Shown here: positions 1 through 10,953 of the stretch, one piece after another
Position numbering within the stretch: the stretch's first letter is position 1
How the letters are laid out: each line of letters begins with the position of its first letter
Made by a program: the position numbers and the translations under genes
Notes under the pieces: model-generated
Databases searched by the model: none
What the model was told of the DNA's origin: nothing
What the model saw: the letters and a program-made list of their open reading frames with translations, nothing else
DNA from: Mucidula mucida
Taxonomy: Eukaryota > Basidiomycota > Agaricomycetes > Agaricales > Physalacriaceae
Direction: 5' to 3'
Assembly (NCBI GenBank): GCA_015501055.1
Contig: JADNYV010000002.1
Location: 62,001 to 126,000, forward strand
Length of the DNA stretch: 64,000 nt

Positions 1-503
1 AGATGTTATTCAAGAAATCGAAACAAGGCAAATGCGCTGTAACGGATGACGGTGGAAGGCAAGACGTGAATGATGGACTTTCTCACGACCCAGTTCTATC
101 CAATACGGTCACCTGCTACTGCTTCTCTAAGGCCAGGATTTACTATCACTCTGAAATAGCATCAGCTACACACCTAACTTCACGGGAAAGCAGCTGCGGA
201 CTTTTCAAAGTACCAAAAACTCAACATATGTGACTGCTCAAAGGACTACTCCCTTGATTAAGAATCACAATTCTTCGGCGCCAATATGACGATTTGCCTA
301 GGTGGACGACGCGCATTACTATTTGGAAGACTACCTGGCTCATTGTTCGCCTAACTCAACATTCGCGATCAATTTAAATGGTCCACACAACACATAACCC
401 CCATTGTGCCAGGTGGCCCTGGACAACGACAGTCAGTGGCCCTGCCGCTTTTGGCAATACACTGTGGACGACAAAGACTCGTGTCAATGGCGCTTTATGC
501 GCC

Positions 504-511
504 TATATAAG
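504..511 (+). promoter_or_regulatory. TATA box of the first gene
   Basis: TATATAAG lies 58 nt before the ATG at 569. It is the only clear promoter motif in the first 568 bases, which otherwise hold nothing I can support. It favours 569 as the start of the gene that follows. Confidence 0.5.
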
Positions 512-568
512 CAATGGGCTTACTAGTGACGCCCTCATTTCGGCGTCCCCGTTTCTTGTTGGGCTATC

Positions 569-1577
569 ATGGCGGCAAGTATGGAACAGCTCGCACAGCT
601 CCTTGCGTAAGTGGCTTCAAATTTGCTAGATGTTTATATTCACTTGGATTTTATAGTGCTTCTAGCTTGTCTCCCCGAGGCTGGAGTACGATTTCTGCAG
701 CGTTAGTCGAATCTGTTTGCCATTCCCTTCGCCAGCGTCTCAGAAACTTAACCTACAGGTGTTCCCAAATAGTTGGTGGCGCGAACATCTGCCAAGAGAC
801 CGGATCCCTTGACCTTGACGCGCACGATTACGAACTCCTCAGTAAAGCGTGAGTTCCATGCGCTCAACTCTGCCAGACAACTTCTAAGTCTATGATAGCT
901 GCTCCACATATATCGAGCGATTTGGCAATGGCAATGCTACACGACAATTACGACCGGTCTCCGCGCCTATGGATACTACTTCGACGACGCCTGCCTCGCA
1001 GCCTACTGCTTACAAGCCTCATGACCATTTTACGACTCTACCCACCGTATCCGCCACGATCGTTCCTACGCCAAATACGCCTCAAGCCTACAACTATTTC
1101 GCTCATTCCATTCCCGTTTGCCGTAGCAATAGTCCGCCAACGTCCTCCAACCCTTACCCTACCGCTCGCAACTATTACCGCCCCTCTGCATGTCATCCGG
1201 TTTCCAGCGGTGACAAAGTACCGGTGCCATCTGCTAAGAGGTTTGTGTTTTCACTGTCCTAATAACTACACCTCTTATAATTCAATAGGGCTTCGACTTT
1301 CCAGAAATACAGCACAACGCCCCGGGTTTACGACGCTCCCAAACCCCGGATTATCGCGTCGGAAACTGGCACATCTTCCACCAGTGGTAGAGTGACTACG
1401 AGAAGTCCAGGTTAACAACACGCGCTTCAATCCCTACTCGCGTCCTGCTCCGGCCTCTAACCTCAAGCTCCCATACTGCCCAAGTTCCGCTTGACTGGCA
1501 CAAACGTACTTTTGTAAGTTTCCTTCGCCTCGATGCTATCCTTTGCTGAAATTTCGTTTCAGCAACAACGCCGATGA
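569..1577 (+). CDS. hypothetical S/T/P-rich protein, multi-exon
   Basis: I do not recognise the family. Exon 1 reads MAASMEQLAQLLA and ends at a GTAAGT donor near 608. The next exon runs from about 658 and contains the ordinary-looking segment SQIVGGANICQETGSLDLDA. A GTGAGT...TATGATAG intron (about 850-898) then joins in frame to a long low-complexity part rich in Ser, Thr, Pro and Tyr (about 900-1241). A further intron follows (about 1242-1288). The frame then closes near 1390 unless one G is added at about 1392 (AGAGTGAC). With that base the protein continues through a DWHKRTF segment and ends at 1575-1577 after one more intron. The N-terminal half has globular composition and the rest looks disordered. 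The upstream TATA box and consistent splice phases argue for a real gene; the 3' end is uncertain. Confidence 0.5.
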
Positions 1578-2102
1578 CACGTTCCGACCCTCAGCTCGCC
1601 CACCTTGGAAGAAATAATCCACGACTATCATTCATTATCATAAGCCCCACCACCTTCACTAATAACACCTTCCCTTCGTCGTATTGTTTTGCTATGTCGC
1701 TTTCCCGCTTTGTTTCGCAGTACACATCCTGTATACATCATCGTAACATTATCCTATACAAAAGACATGCATGGACGAGAGAGAGAGGAGTGTTCAAAGC
1801 TAAAAAACGACATAGTAGTTGTGGCGCATAACGCTAGGTGCTCCCGCCGTTGCAGTTCCCCAGACGCACGGAACAACGTGTTTTTGGTCCTCGTGTTTCA
1901 AGCCATGTCGCACCATGCCTGTTCGAATGCCCTCCGGCGTTCTTCAGAGACAAGATGGAACGAATGACTGGAACCATGTTCTCAACACGCCACAGACAAC
2001 GGCTGCCAGCAACATTTCGCGACGATTCTCACTCTCAAGGAACAAAGAAGAAAGAGGACCGTATAATTGTGGTGGCAAACAAAAATCCCCTCAGGATCTA
2101 TC

Positions 2103-3076
2103 TCACTGTTCGTATTCGACGGGTAGAGCGCGGAGCTCGTTTTCGACCCGTAGGTCGAGGAAAGCTACGTTATCCTCGCATAAACAGAGGCTGGACTCTA
2201 CCAAACCCATTTTGTTGTGCCATCGCAGGACCGAGACGCTGTTGTTCATGACCGCCATGGGAAGCGAGCCAAGGATAGCACTGGAGCGCTGCTCAGCTTC
2301 TGGAGATTAAGCCTTTCCGTAGTTAGGAGAATGAGGCAATGAGTATTGAACTTACGTTGAAAAGGCTGATGACATCGTCAAGTTTCGAAGCTTGGTGGCG
2401 CAAGGGCGCGCTCTGGATCGTAAACGTCCGGGTAGCCGGCTGCAAGAGGTTGTGAAACTCAAACCACCTCCTCATAACCAATTCCTAGCCATAACGAGCA
2501 CTTGATTAGAGCAAATTGATGCGCCATCGAGAAATGATAATCTGACCGGAGACGCGTTGCGGACTGTTCTAAAAAGACGAATTCAGTTCCTCTGTTGTGG
2601 CGTTTCCTATATGTCTCTACGACATATCGATAGTGTAAATGGAAAGTTTTCCCCAAAGCTGTGCCGCATTTATGATTAACGCAACAACCGGAGGGGTTGT
2701 TGAATCGATGAGCGTTCACACGCGATATTGATGCAGTAATACGCGTATTCTGAGTCGAGATCATCATCTTATACTTATGTAGTTATTTGTGAACCTAAAG
2801 CAAGAGGCTGAGCATAGGTCCGGACAGATAACACGCCACAGGAGTGCATGTGGAAGGTTCTTTGAGTTTGACGGGGCGATTGACCCCTCTTGAGGATTTC
2901 GAGGCGGGTTGAGCCGAAAGAAGATGGAATTGGAACTCCGCTGATCAAGCTTTCTCTCTCCCGTCTCCTTTCTTCAAAAAGGTAGGCTGCCAACACCCGT
3001 CTTGACGTCTCCTGAACAAATTGGGGCAGCCAGTCTTGAGAGTCGTCTGCGGGCTCTTCCTTCTTTGTCTAGACGT
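2103..3076 (-). other. possible broken minus-strand gene
   Basis: Three minus-strand stretches look coding but I cannot join them cleanly. About 3076-2775 starts after a TCTAG acceptor and reads a charged helical segment (RRVLAAYLFEERRRERES). About 2475-2360 reads MRRWFEFHNLLQPATRTF and ends at a perfect GTAAGT donor. About 2300-2103 reads VMNNSVSVLRWHNKMGLV and ends at a TGA. Joining the last two needs one extra base at the C of position 2297. No family is recognised. It could be a diverged gene divergent to the first G-gamma gene, or a relic. The rest of 1618-3159 holds nothing I can support. Confidence 0.25.
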
Positions 3077-3159
3077 GAAAATTCATTATCCTCAAATATG
3101 AACGCCCGCCCTCACAAGGTTCCGTCCCTCCCTTTCTCCTTCTCCTTTCCGTTCCACTC

Positions 3160-3495
3160 ATGAGCAAGCATCAGCAATCCATGTCTGAGCTCAAGCTGCG
3201 CCGCTTGACTGAGCACAATCAGCGCCTGCGCGAGGATCTTGCCCGACCGCGGGTAAGGGTGAGCGATGCGAGCACAAGGTGTGTCTTCATTTTATCTCTT
3301 TTGCTCTATTCTTTGCTGAGTTTGCGCAGCTTGATACGGTATTGCAAAGCGACCAAGGACCACCTCGTATGCACTCATGTTCGCCTATCGTCGCGCTAAC
3401 CGCTATCGCAGGTACCGTCTGTTTGGGGGCCCGTCGGCAAAGGCGAAGACCCATACGCCCCGCCAGCACAAGGCTGCAACTGTGTCGTGATGTGA
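3160..3495 (+). CDS. G-protein gamma subunit, copy 1 (CAAX CVVM)
   Basis: Gamma subunit of the heterotrimeric G protein, which pairs with G-beta at the plasma membrane in pheromone and nutrient signalling. Three exons (3160-3278, 3330-3366, 3412-3495) give 79 residues, the usual fungal size. The start [16 protein letters not shown] leads into the basic coiled coil ([15 protein letters not shown]), then [13 protein letters not shown], then [15 protein letters not shown] and a C-terminal CNCVVM. The CAAX box CVVM predicts farnesylation, and the Cys two residues earlier could be palmitoylated. Introns fall inside the Ser codon (phase 2) and after HL (phase 0), exactly as in the copy 660 bp downstream. 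The gene appears intact. Exon 1 carries GTAAGG and GTGAGC inside coding sequence (RVRVS), so cryptic splicing is possible. Confidence 0.93.
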
Positions 3496-4158
3496 GGCTC
3501 ACCCAACGCACCCACTACGCCACCTAGCCCCACAGACCAGCCCTCTCTCGTCGGTCGGAATTGTATCAGGAGTCGTCTCGGTAGACTTTATATCGGAATC
3601 TTGCAGTATCTCCTTCGAATCACACACTCGTTTATCCACACCATCCGCCTGGCCGAGCACCCCATCCTCGTCCTGTCCGGTTACCCTACATTATTCATTA
3701 TTCTCGCTGCTGCTCAGGTTGTTATATCCACGTCGTTGCTTTTACTTTTCTTCTGTCCATATTTTCTCACTTTATATTATACACTGTCTATAGCCTGACT
3801 TGAATATGGCCCATTCCTTTGCTCTAATGAGCGCCTATGAATATCTTGTCAGCAATCATAAGTCTTACCCCATTTGCCGATGATGTCTAGAGCGCCGGCA
3901 TTAGCGGCTCTCATGCCCAAGACATCCATCTTTGACCAGGAACATTCAGACAGCTGTTGATTCCCACTGTCGCAGGCTACCACCACTGCTAGCCGGCGCT
4001 CCCTGTATCGTGTAGGCAGTGTATTGCATATTTGTGTTCGCAGGTCAGTTTCTTTTTCGATCTTTTCCGATCCCACTGACATTTAGCCTCGTTTTGTGCA
4101 ATCGGGTGCCTAGAGTCGATCATCCTTCTCCATACCACCTCCTCTAAACGATTCCGCA
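3496..4158 (+). other. intergenic spacer between the G-gamma copies
   Basis: This 663-bp stretch serves as 3' flank of copy 1 and promoter of copy 2. Short frames occur on both strands, for example 4082-3849 on minus, but none has recognisable motifs or splice-supported extension. Confidence 0.4.
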
Positions 4159-4506
4159 ATGAGCTCCCGTGCGGGAGGCCGCCAGTCCATGTCGGAGCTC
4201 AAGCTTCGGCGTCTGCTCGAGCACAACCAGCGGCTTAGAGAAGATCTTGCTCGTCCGAGGGTCAAGATCAGCGAGGCGAGTTCTAGGTGAGCATCTGCAA
4301 CAAACCAGTCGACTACCAACTGACCCGCTCAGCCTCATTCGCTACTGCAAGAACACAAAAGACCACCTCGTCAGTGTACTGCGCTTTTCGTGCGTGCATG
4401 AGGCTAACTGTCGTACCAGGTTCCATCTGTCTGGGGTCCGGTCACCCGTGCAGAGGACCCCTACGGCCACCAAGGCGGAGGCTGCCAATGCTGCTCCGTG
4501 CAGTGA
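4159..4506 (+). CDS. G-protein gamma subunit, copy 2 (CAAX CSVQ)
   Basis: Second G-gamma subunit, 83 residues from three exons (4159-4286, 4333-4369, 4420-4506). It reads [20 protein letters not shown], then the same coiled coil and [13 protein letters not shown], then [16 protein letters not shown] and a Gly-rich tail ending CQCCSVQ. The CAAX box is CSVQ (Gln predicts farnesylation) and is directly preceded by another Cys, the CCAAX arrangement also seen in yeast Ste18. It keeps the exact intron positions and phases of copy 1, which is strong evidence for tandem duplication. Differences concentrate at the two ends: a longer N-terminus and a different lipidation motif. Both copies keep the contact core, so both could compete for the same G-beta. 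Confidence 0.93.
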
Positions 4507-4710
4507 CTGGACTCCACGTTGTTCATCGCTCTACATTCCTCCGACCCACATTGATGGACTTTGGGCGGAGCTATTACCATGTGTACACTACCCACACACT
4601 CTCGCTTCCTCGCTGTTGTCTGTTGTAACTTTGCTACGCTCAGTATGCTTTATTTATTCTTTGATTGCTCGTATGTCGGAGAACTTTTATTCAAATATAG
4701 ACTTGTAACA

Positions 4711-5298
4711 TCAGAGTGACTTGAGAAAGTCGTATATTTGTTGCCGGTTTAGGGCCCCAGTGAAGAAAGCCTTCTGCTTCCCGCCGACGAACCCTACGAC
4801 CGTTGGTAGAGCGCGAATCTAACCCAAATCAAACCACGCTTCTTCAACGAAATTAGTGAGGACGTACATTATAACGCCTGCTCAAATCCTGTCCATCCTC
4901 GGTCTCAGTGTTGATAGTGACAAGATCAACCGGTTTGAGAGCCCCAGTCAACAGGTAGTTGCTCTTCGGGTCTTTCGTTATGTCTTGTAACAGTGGCGTC
5001 AACATCTTACACGGCCCGCACCATCTATAGACCCGTCAATTCACGTCCATTTCCTCTCGGAGCAACGCACTCTGCATAGAAATCGACAAGCTGTACGCGG
5101 CCCTCAGACCCAGCACCCGTGGTCACTTTTTTGAATGTCTATATGTGATTGACGCGAGGTACATGACGAATGCATGCGGCTTACGGCAAAGTCGGCGTCG
5201 AGGTAATGGTCCTGGGCGCGGGAGCTAGCGTGAAACATTCGCATGCCATTGCTCCGAGAGGCGGTGGTGAGCGCGCGGCGGGCGAGGGAGGTCGACAT
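4711..5298 (-). CDS. mitochondrial thioredoxin
   Basis: Thiol-disulfide oxidoreductase. Four exons (5298-5185, 5138-5071, 5024-4868, 4818-4711) encode 148 residues with consistent phases. The first ~38 residues (MSTSLARRALTTASRSNGMR) are Arg/Ser-rich with no acidic residue until after residue 29, a typical mitochondrial transit peptide. The fold begins with VQLVDFYAE. The redox site WCGPCK opens exon 3, split from DFYAE by an intron as often in fungi. The cis-Pro motif is seen as RALPTVVGF, and the end is FTGALNRQQIYDFLKSL. A longer alpha-2/beta-3 linker (PKSNYLLTGALKPVDLV) separates it from the minimal cytosolic thioredoxin. It is divergent from the cupredoxin gene downstream. Confidence 0.9.
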
Positions 5299-6570
5299 GG
5301 ATTTGTGGAAGCAAAAGTGATCGAGGAAATTGTCCCCGGTCCGGAGATCACGTCTTTCAAGGCGCGCTGATCTGTACCGCCCGCTGTAACGGCGCTGTTG
5401 TTGGCCAGCCGCCACTCACAGATGAATCTCAAGTGTACATCGTACTGCCTCGTCCGATGCAATGATCTTCAACTCCGGGTTGTCAATCTCAGTGTACCAT
5501 CCAGTCTGTGAATTGACTTGGGCGCTGACGTTGACTTGAATCCCAGCGGTACGCATCTTGCAGATTCAGATGGACAGCATAATATAACAATTTGAAGGCA
5601 GCGGGCCATGGATTTTTCATATCTACATAATCGCAAAGTCTTACAATTAGGTTGAACGTTTGACCGTACGTTTAAGGATAGTACGTACAGCTTTCTTGGC
5701 TCATCGACGGCGTTTTGGCTATGCGATAAGGCAAGCTAAGCGGAGAGCTTCTCAAGCCGGTAAACGGTAAACCTGTAGCTGGCTCATACTCTGACCTACT
5801 CATATTTGGCAGGAGTCGGGGTGATAGTTCCAAGGGGTGACATTCAATGTGTTGAATGATGGAGGCCAGCGGAGCGTCGGGGCGTCGTAAAACCTGTAAT
5901 CGTTAACGTTCTAGCTACACTTGGAGAAGCTGTAGCCCAATAAAAGCTGGTCGGATCACGACTGGTCCGCTAGCAGGTCTGCTGCTATTGGTGGACAGAA
6001 TTCGCTCGTTTCTAAAGGAATGCGTATGCCGCTTCTCATTGGTTGATCTCATCAAACCGTTCGTGCGTCCCGTCCTGGGCATTCCGGGGAGGGAAATGGT
6101 CGACGAGCTTGGATGAACATCACAGATGCTCAACACAAGCACAGTCTACATGCAGTGATATGCGATGGCCTGTCTGCCTCATGGACGATGAAACTACTGA
6201 TGAACCAATGGTTATGGTGCCCATCTGTTACAGTTAAACAGGAGGATTCAGCGATGACTGAGTGCGGAAGTGATTGATTCCATCTGCGTCTCCAAGGGGA
6301 TCATCCAAAACTGTCTTCTTCCGAAAATAACAACAGGTGCGGCATATATATAAAGGGGATGGTTTACATCATGAAGATTCAGGTGTTTTCCTTCGTTCCA
6401 CCGCCAGTCTTTCTTGCAGCATTTACGAGCAGAGTGTGTTTCTCCTTCCTCGCGCCTTGTAGTCATGTTCTAACTTGTCTTGAGGCTCATTTCCGATCTA
6501 TTCCTGGGCAATAGTCGTCAATTCACTCTCACTCACTCCTTCTTTCTTTGAATAATTCTCTACATCGAAA
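5299..6570. other. divergent intergenic region
   Basis: About 1.27 kb between the thioredoxin start and the cupredoxin start. Apart from the TATA box at 6345-6355 I see no gene. The short frames here lack motifs and acceptable splice extensions. Confidence 0.4.
6345..6355 (+). promoter_or_regulatory. TATA box of cupredoxin-like gene
   Basis: TATATATAAAG, 216 nt before the ATG at 6571 and followed by a pyrimidine-rich leader. The strong TATA suggests a highly inducible gene, which suits a secreted surface protein. Confidence 0.5.
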
Positions 6571-7550
6571 ATGCGCTTCTCGTTCGCTGTCGCTGCTACC
6601 ATCTTGTCTGCTGCTTTCGTTTCTGCGGAAGATCATCTTGTCGTGGTTGGAGATGGAGTGAGTGTCATCCGACTGTGATATGGAACTCGTACTCATAGCG
6701 CGGTCTTAGGGCCTCGTCTTCAACCCCACAACGTGAGGCATATTAGTGATTGCTCTTGATTGTTGCTCATGCTGCGTCCTCCGTTAGTGTCACTGCTGCT
6801 AAGGATGATACAATCACCTTCTCCTTGTTCGTTGATTCCCATCCTTATCACACCATGATATTGATCCTGAAATATCTGCAGCCGTCCCAAGAATCACGTA
6901 TGCTTCTGTGATATCAATGGAGATTGCCACTTACTCATGTTCTTCTCAGACCGTCACGCAATCCACATTCGCCGACCCATGCACCCGTATGACCACACCA
7001 AAGGAGGGTATCGATTCTGGTTTCGCCCCCGTAGCCGCCGATGCGACGTCTTTACCTCAATGGACCATCACGATTGACGATCCCAGTACACCTTTGTGGT
7101 TCTTCTGCGCCCAGACTCAGCACTGTCAAATGGGCATGGTCTTTGCCGTTAACCCGACCGCTGACAAGACATTCGAAGCATTCCAGGTATGTGATTTGAT
7201 CATCTTCTTAGACTAAAGTGAACGTCGTATGTTAGGCAACTGCCATGGGAGGTGCAGCGGGAAGTTCCAACTCGACGGCAAGCGGATCTGCTGGAGCCTC
7301 GGGCTCATCAGCAACTGCCACTGGGGCTACTGGCGGTTCGACTGGCGGTGCTGCAAATGGTGGTTCAACCAACACTGCGACCGGCGCAAGTGTCAGTGCC
7401 GCTACTAACACTGCCGGTGCGGCTGGCACTGGCACTGGTACCGCATCAGGCGCTGCTGCTTCAAGTACGGATAACGGTGCAATGAGTCTCAGCGGTGGCC
7501 AGACCAGTTTATTGGCCATTGCTGGCCTGATGATGGGTTTGATGCTTTAG
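6571..7550 (+). CDS. secreted cupredoxin-like protein with GPI-type tail
   Basis: Six exons (6571-6657, 6710-6732, 6788-6826, 6882-6897, 6950-7186, 7236-7550) give 238 residues. Residues 1-19 (MRFSFAVAATILSAAFVSA) are a signal peptide. The cupredoxin-like core follows: VGDGGLVFNPTTVTAAKDD, then ITFSFRPKNHTVTQSTFADPC and later WFFCAQTQHCQMGMVFAVNP. Candidate copper ligands are His in KNHTVTQ, Cys in WFFCAQ and His in QHCQMGM, as in fungal plastocyanin-like extracellular proteins. About 80 residues of Gly/Ala/Ser/Thr low complexity follow, probably O-glycosylated. The end is hydrophobic (LLAIAGLMMGLML), as expected for a GPI signal. Exons 2 and 4 are only 23 and 16 nt, which makes automatic prediction error-prone. 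I infer a cell-surface protein; metal binding is unproven. Confidence 0.85.
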
Positions 7551-7710
7551 ATATATTCTTGACGGTACGACAGCATGCGGACTTGGTAGAGATATCATTT
7601 AAAGATAGTTTACTGTACTGGATTACAGACTGCAAGTAATGGACTGGCTGGAAACTCCAATTTGGATGCGTGAATGCGTGGGAAACTTCACATTTCTTGT
7701 CTAAGCCGTC

Positions 7711-8782
7711 ATGGGCCAATATCGTCAATCTCCTCTGCGCCGGAAAGCCCGCTACAGGACTCCGATGCAGGGTATGCACAGAAGAAATTCGTGTATCTCT
7801 CTCAATATGATTTCTTAGGGCAATCTGCCACTGTCAGGCCCTCGCCCAGAAACAACCGCGACAGACGGAGTGCACCACCCGATCCCTACCGCCATGTACG
7901 CTCCAAACAGGACAGGCCCATTTTTCAGCCCATCTATGAACAATCTCCACCACACAACCGCCGCAGGACGCGTCAGATATCAGTACTGCATGAGCTTGAG
8001 GAAGCACTGCGCCCCGACGAAGACGAAGATGAACACGACGAAAACGACGCTGACCGCTCTTTCTTTCCATGGGAAGACGAGCGGACTCTTATTGCCGATT
8101 TGCTTCACGAAGAGTGAGCATAAACGCGTCAATAGCGACATATATCTGAACTTTCGTCCCAACAGCGCGGAAGAAGACGAATCTGATGACGAAAAGCTCG
8201 TGCAACTCGTGGACTCCATTCAGACCTCTTTCTCCCAGCACTCTAAGGCTCTTCTAGGCGATGTCGCGGATACTCTAGTTCCCGCCGTCAATCATGTCAG
8301 ACAAGCTCATCATATCCTCAACGAACGCGTGGATCGTGACTATGGCGCCGGTATACTGGACTTTAACGAGGCATGTGTCAAGATGGAAAGGCTCACTATC
8401 GCTGAGTATGAGGAAGTTCACAATACGTACGAGGCGTCAAAGGTAGGCTTTTGTTGTTAACAATTTGTTGCAATTGAGAGTTACATCTTTTTCTAGAAAC
8501 GGATAGCTGACCTGCGGAGGGACTTAAAGGACGCATATTCTCGCCGTGAACAGCTATGGGAAGACTTTGAAAAGAATTTTGACACTATCTGTAAGTCCGA
8601 TAACCTGACGTTCGTTCTGTCCTTACACACGTATAGTGCAACCTGGCTTCGACATTCTTCAAGAACTTCCGGCGCAGATGGAGCGTGCTATCGCCGACGT
8701 CGATAAGCAAAGCAAGAAAATGCACAAGAACGATACTGGATCGGATAAAACAATAAAGGATATTTTGACGAAGCTCATCTGA
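7711..8782 (+). CDS. unknown helical protein, 290 residues
   Basis: I do not recognise the family. Five exons (7711-7771, 7819-8113, 8166-8442, 8497-8590, 8637-8782) join in frame. The N-terminal ~80 residues are basic and Pro/Arg-rich (MGQYRQSPLRRKARYR). An acidic run follows (DEDEDEHDENDADRS), then FFPWEDERTLIADLL. From about residue 120 it is predicted to be largely helical, with a second acidic patch, a conserved-looking segment (LLGDVADTLVPAVNHVRQAH) and a charged coiled-coil-like stretch (KKRIADLRRDLKDAYSRREQ). It ends TIKDILTKLI. No signal peptide or membrane segment is visible. The length, charge pattern and coiled coil suit a scaffold or chromosome-associated protein, but that is only a guess. 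Confidence 0.75.
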
Positions 8783-9522
8783 AGACTCGGATTCTTGTTT
8801 TCAATTCTTCGTTTCACTCTGGACTCTGGACTCGGCTGCTTCAGTTGGTTGTTTGTGTATCATTACATTTTTTTGCTGCTGCTGTATCTTTTCGTTTTCG
8901 CAATGCCTCATCTTGATAATCTTTTCTTACCCCACGTCTTTAGACGTCAGCTCTGCAGCAATCTCTAATGGGCCTCTCGCCAAAGGGAAGCCCGTGTACT
9001 CAGGTCAGTCCACGAAAGCGAGAGTCTTCTGAGTTCGCGCGCGCTCTTACCGGCGATGTGCCGACGATGGTCGGTTTCGCCTAAGCTTTCCTTGCTCCTC
9101 GGAATAGTCGACGTGGATTTGAATCGTATCAACACTCGTTGCGTATCAATACGCCGCGAGTAGACGGCCACATCAAGCTCATTGCTCGCATAAAGCAGTT
9201 CAGAAGCCTGAAGGCTGACAGGTCCGGAGGGACAGTGCCGAACCTGCCGACGGCTACAATCCATTTACGTCCTCGCGATTTTCTATCGCTTTCGCAGGTA
9301 GATTCCGTAGAGCCGCTCCAAATCCAGCCCGATACTACCCCAGCTATCGCACGACATCAAAGAGACCGTATACATACCAAGTATTTGTAGTCACGCATGA
9401 CGCATGACAAAACCGACGCGATTCACCGCGGGTTCTTTATTTCCCGGAGGTTAAAATGATGTTCGAGATTCCGCGAAGCTGTTTACAAATACGTTGCCCT
9501 CTCGTGTCGAACCACTCCCACC
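8783..9522. other. intergenic region with ambiguous short frames
   Basis: 740 bp. A minus-strand frame at about 9264-8965 and a plus-strand frame at about 9139-9390 are both open but overlap each other. Neither shows a motif. The minus one has a usable GTAAGA donor near 9051, so a short hypothetical gene cannot be excluded. Confidence 0.3.
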
Positions 9523-10953
9523 ATGGAGGCTCTCCTCGATGCTGCTCGCTACTTTGGACTCGAGCAGCTCCCGCCCAATATTCCCAATGTCCTTGCGAGC
9601 TTTGCATTTTTCACTGGGGTGCACTTGATTGTAGCGCCGCTGTTGAGTGGACTATTTTTCAAGGAAACGTACGGGAAAATGGACCGGAGGGGCAGGAATA
9701 ACTGGTACGTGGCATACATACATACAGGTCCTTCTGCTGTGTTTGTCTGACACGTTAGTGGAAGGTGTATCCACATCGTTTCTCAAGTGCATGTACTGGT
9801 TATCATCCCGCTGGCATTGAGGGCTATGGCGGTGAAGGAGCTGGCAGACGACAAGGCTTTTGGATGGAGTGATCGGCGTATTGGATTGATGACCTCTGTC
9901 GCAAGCGGGTGGGTCCTCTTTCCGTGAAGCATTGCCATGCCCATTGTCCTATGTTCAACGCACGCGTTCCCCTTCCAGGTACTTCCTCTGGGACTCTCTT
10001 GATGCTATCGTGAACTTCAGTGATATCGGTTTTGTCATCCACGGTAGGCTTCCCTGTCTGGCTGATGGTCTGTGATAGCTAAATTTGCCACTATTGGTAC
10101 TTGACAGGTGTCGCGTGCTTCACAATTTATATGGGCTCATTCGTATGTATCATTTGGCCCCCTTCCCGTGAGATGATAGTTTTTAATGTCGCTTATTAGA
10201 GACCCTTTGTCGCGTACTTTACGGCAAGATGTCTTTTGTGGGAGCTGTGCGTTCTCTCCGATCAGAGTGTATCCAATGTATTCTGATATCATTCAAAAGG
10301 AGCACCTTCTTCCTGAACATTCACTGGTACGTCCTTGACAAAAGCAGCTAGCCTAGAATACTCATATGGTTTACCAGGTTCTTGGATAAGACGAACCGGA
10401 CCGGCTCCAAGCTTCAGTTATTCAACGGCATCTTCCTGATTCTGAGCTTCTTCGTTGTCAGAATCGTCTACGGTGGAATGTATATTGTAGGTTCTCCGAT
10501 AACCGGACTTCATTTCCTTGAATTCAAGATTTTTTGAATAGACGCCACGTTTCTCGTCTGTGCTCTGGAGCGTACGCGATCAGATCCCAATGGCCTACCG
10601 ATTCGTCTTCCTTGGAGGAAACACTTGTCTCCAGTGTTTGAATATCTTATGGTTCGCCTCGATCCATTGCGTTCTTTCCAATCCACTCACGCCACACAAC
10701 CAGGTTTTCCAAGATGATCCAGGCGATCAAAAAGAGGTTCCCGATGGACAAGCCCAAAAGAAAGCTGCCGGTAGTGGTGTCGTCACTGCCAGAGCTGAGC
10801 GGGCAAGAGCAAAATATGGAAGCACGATTCATTCGGAAGCGTGAGATACCCACTTGCCAAGCAGCGCTTCGATACCCTACTTATCTCATTTACCCCCCAA
10901 ACCTTAGCCCCGGGATATCACGCCTATATCGGATACTCAGTAACTTTGTCTAG
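9523..10953 (+). CDS. TLC-domain membrane protein, copy 1
   Basis: Member of the TRAM/LAG1/CLN8 (TLC) membrane superfamily, fungal DUF887 branch, probably in the ER. The N-terminus MEALLDAARYFGLEQLPPNI precedes a membrane segment (ASFAFFTGVHLIVAPLLSGL) and ETYGKMDRRGRNNW. After introns come HIVSQVHVLVIIPLALRAMA, YFLWDSLDAIVNFSDIGFVI, VACFTIYMGSF, RPFVAYFTARCLLWELSTFF, LNIHWFLDKTNRTG, a further membrane helix, and LNILWFSKMIQAIKKRF. The HxxxN..D-type TLC core (WDSLDAIVNF, LNIHWFLDKTNRTG) is present. All introns fit; the last joins at LWF. The C-terminal ~45 residues after KKRF are not conserved-looking and may hide another intron. It is a paralogue of the gene at 15099-16342. Specific function is unknown; sphingolipid or lipid-sensing roles are known for the superfamily. 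Confidence 0.8.

Noticed and set aside
569..1577. Importin/CSE1-like start (MEQLAQLLA)
   Set aside because: The similarity is limited to a few residues; the following sequence does not continue as an importin.
3849..4082. Minus-strand frame between the two G-gamma genes
   Set aside because: It looked faintly like a peptidase fragment, but no catalytic motif is present.
7232..7519. Long minus-strand Ala/Val/Pro-rich reading frame
   Set aside because: It is the antisense shadow of the Gly/Ala/Ser/Thr stalk of the cupredoxin-like protein.
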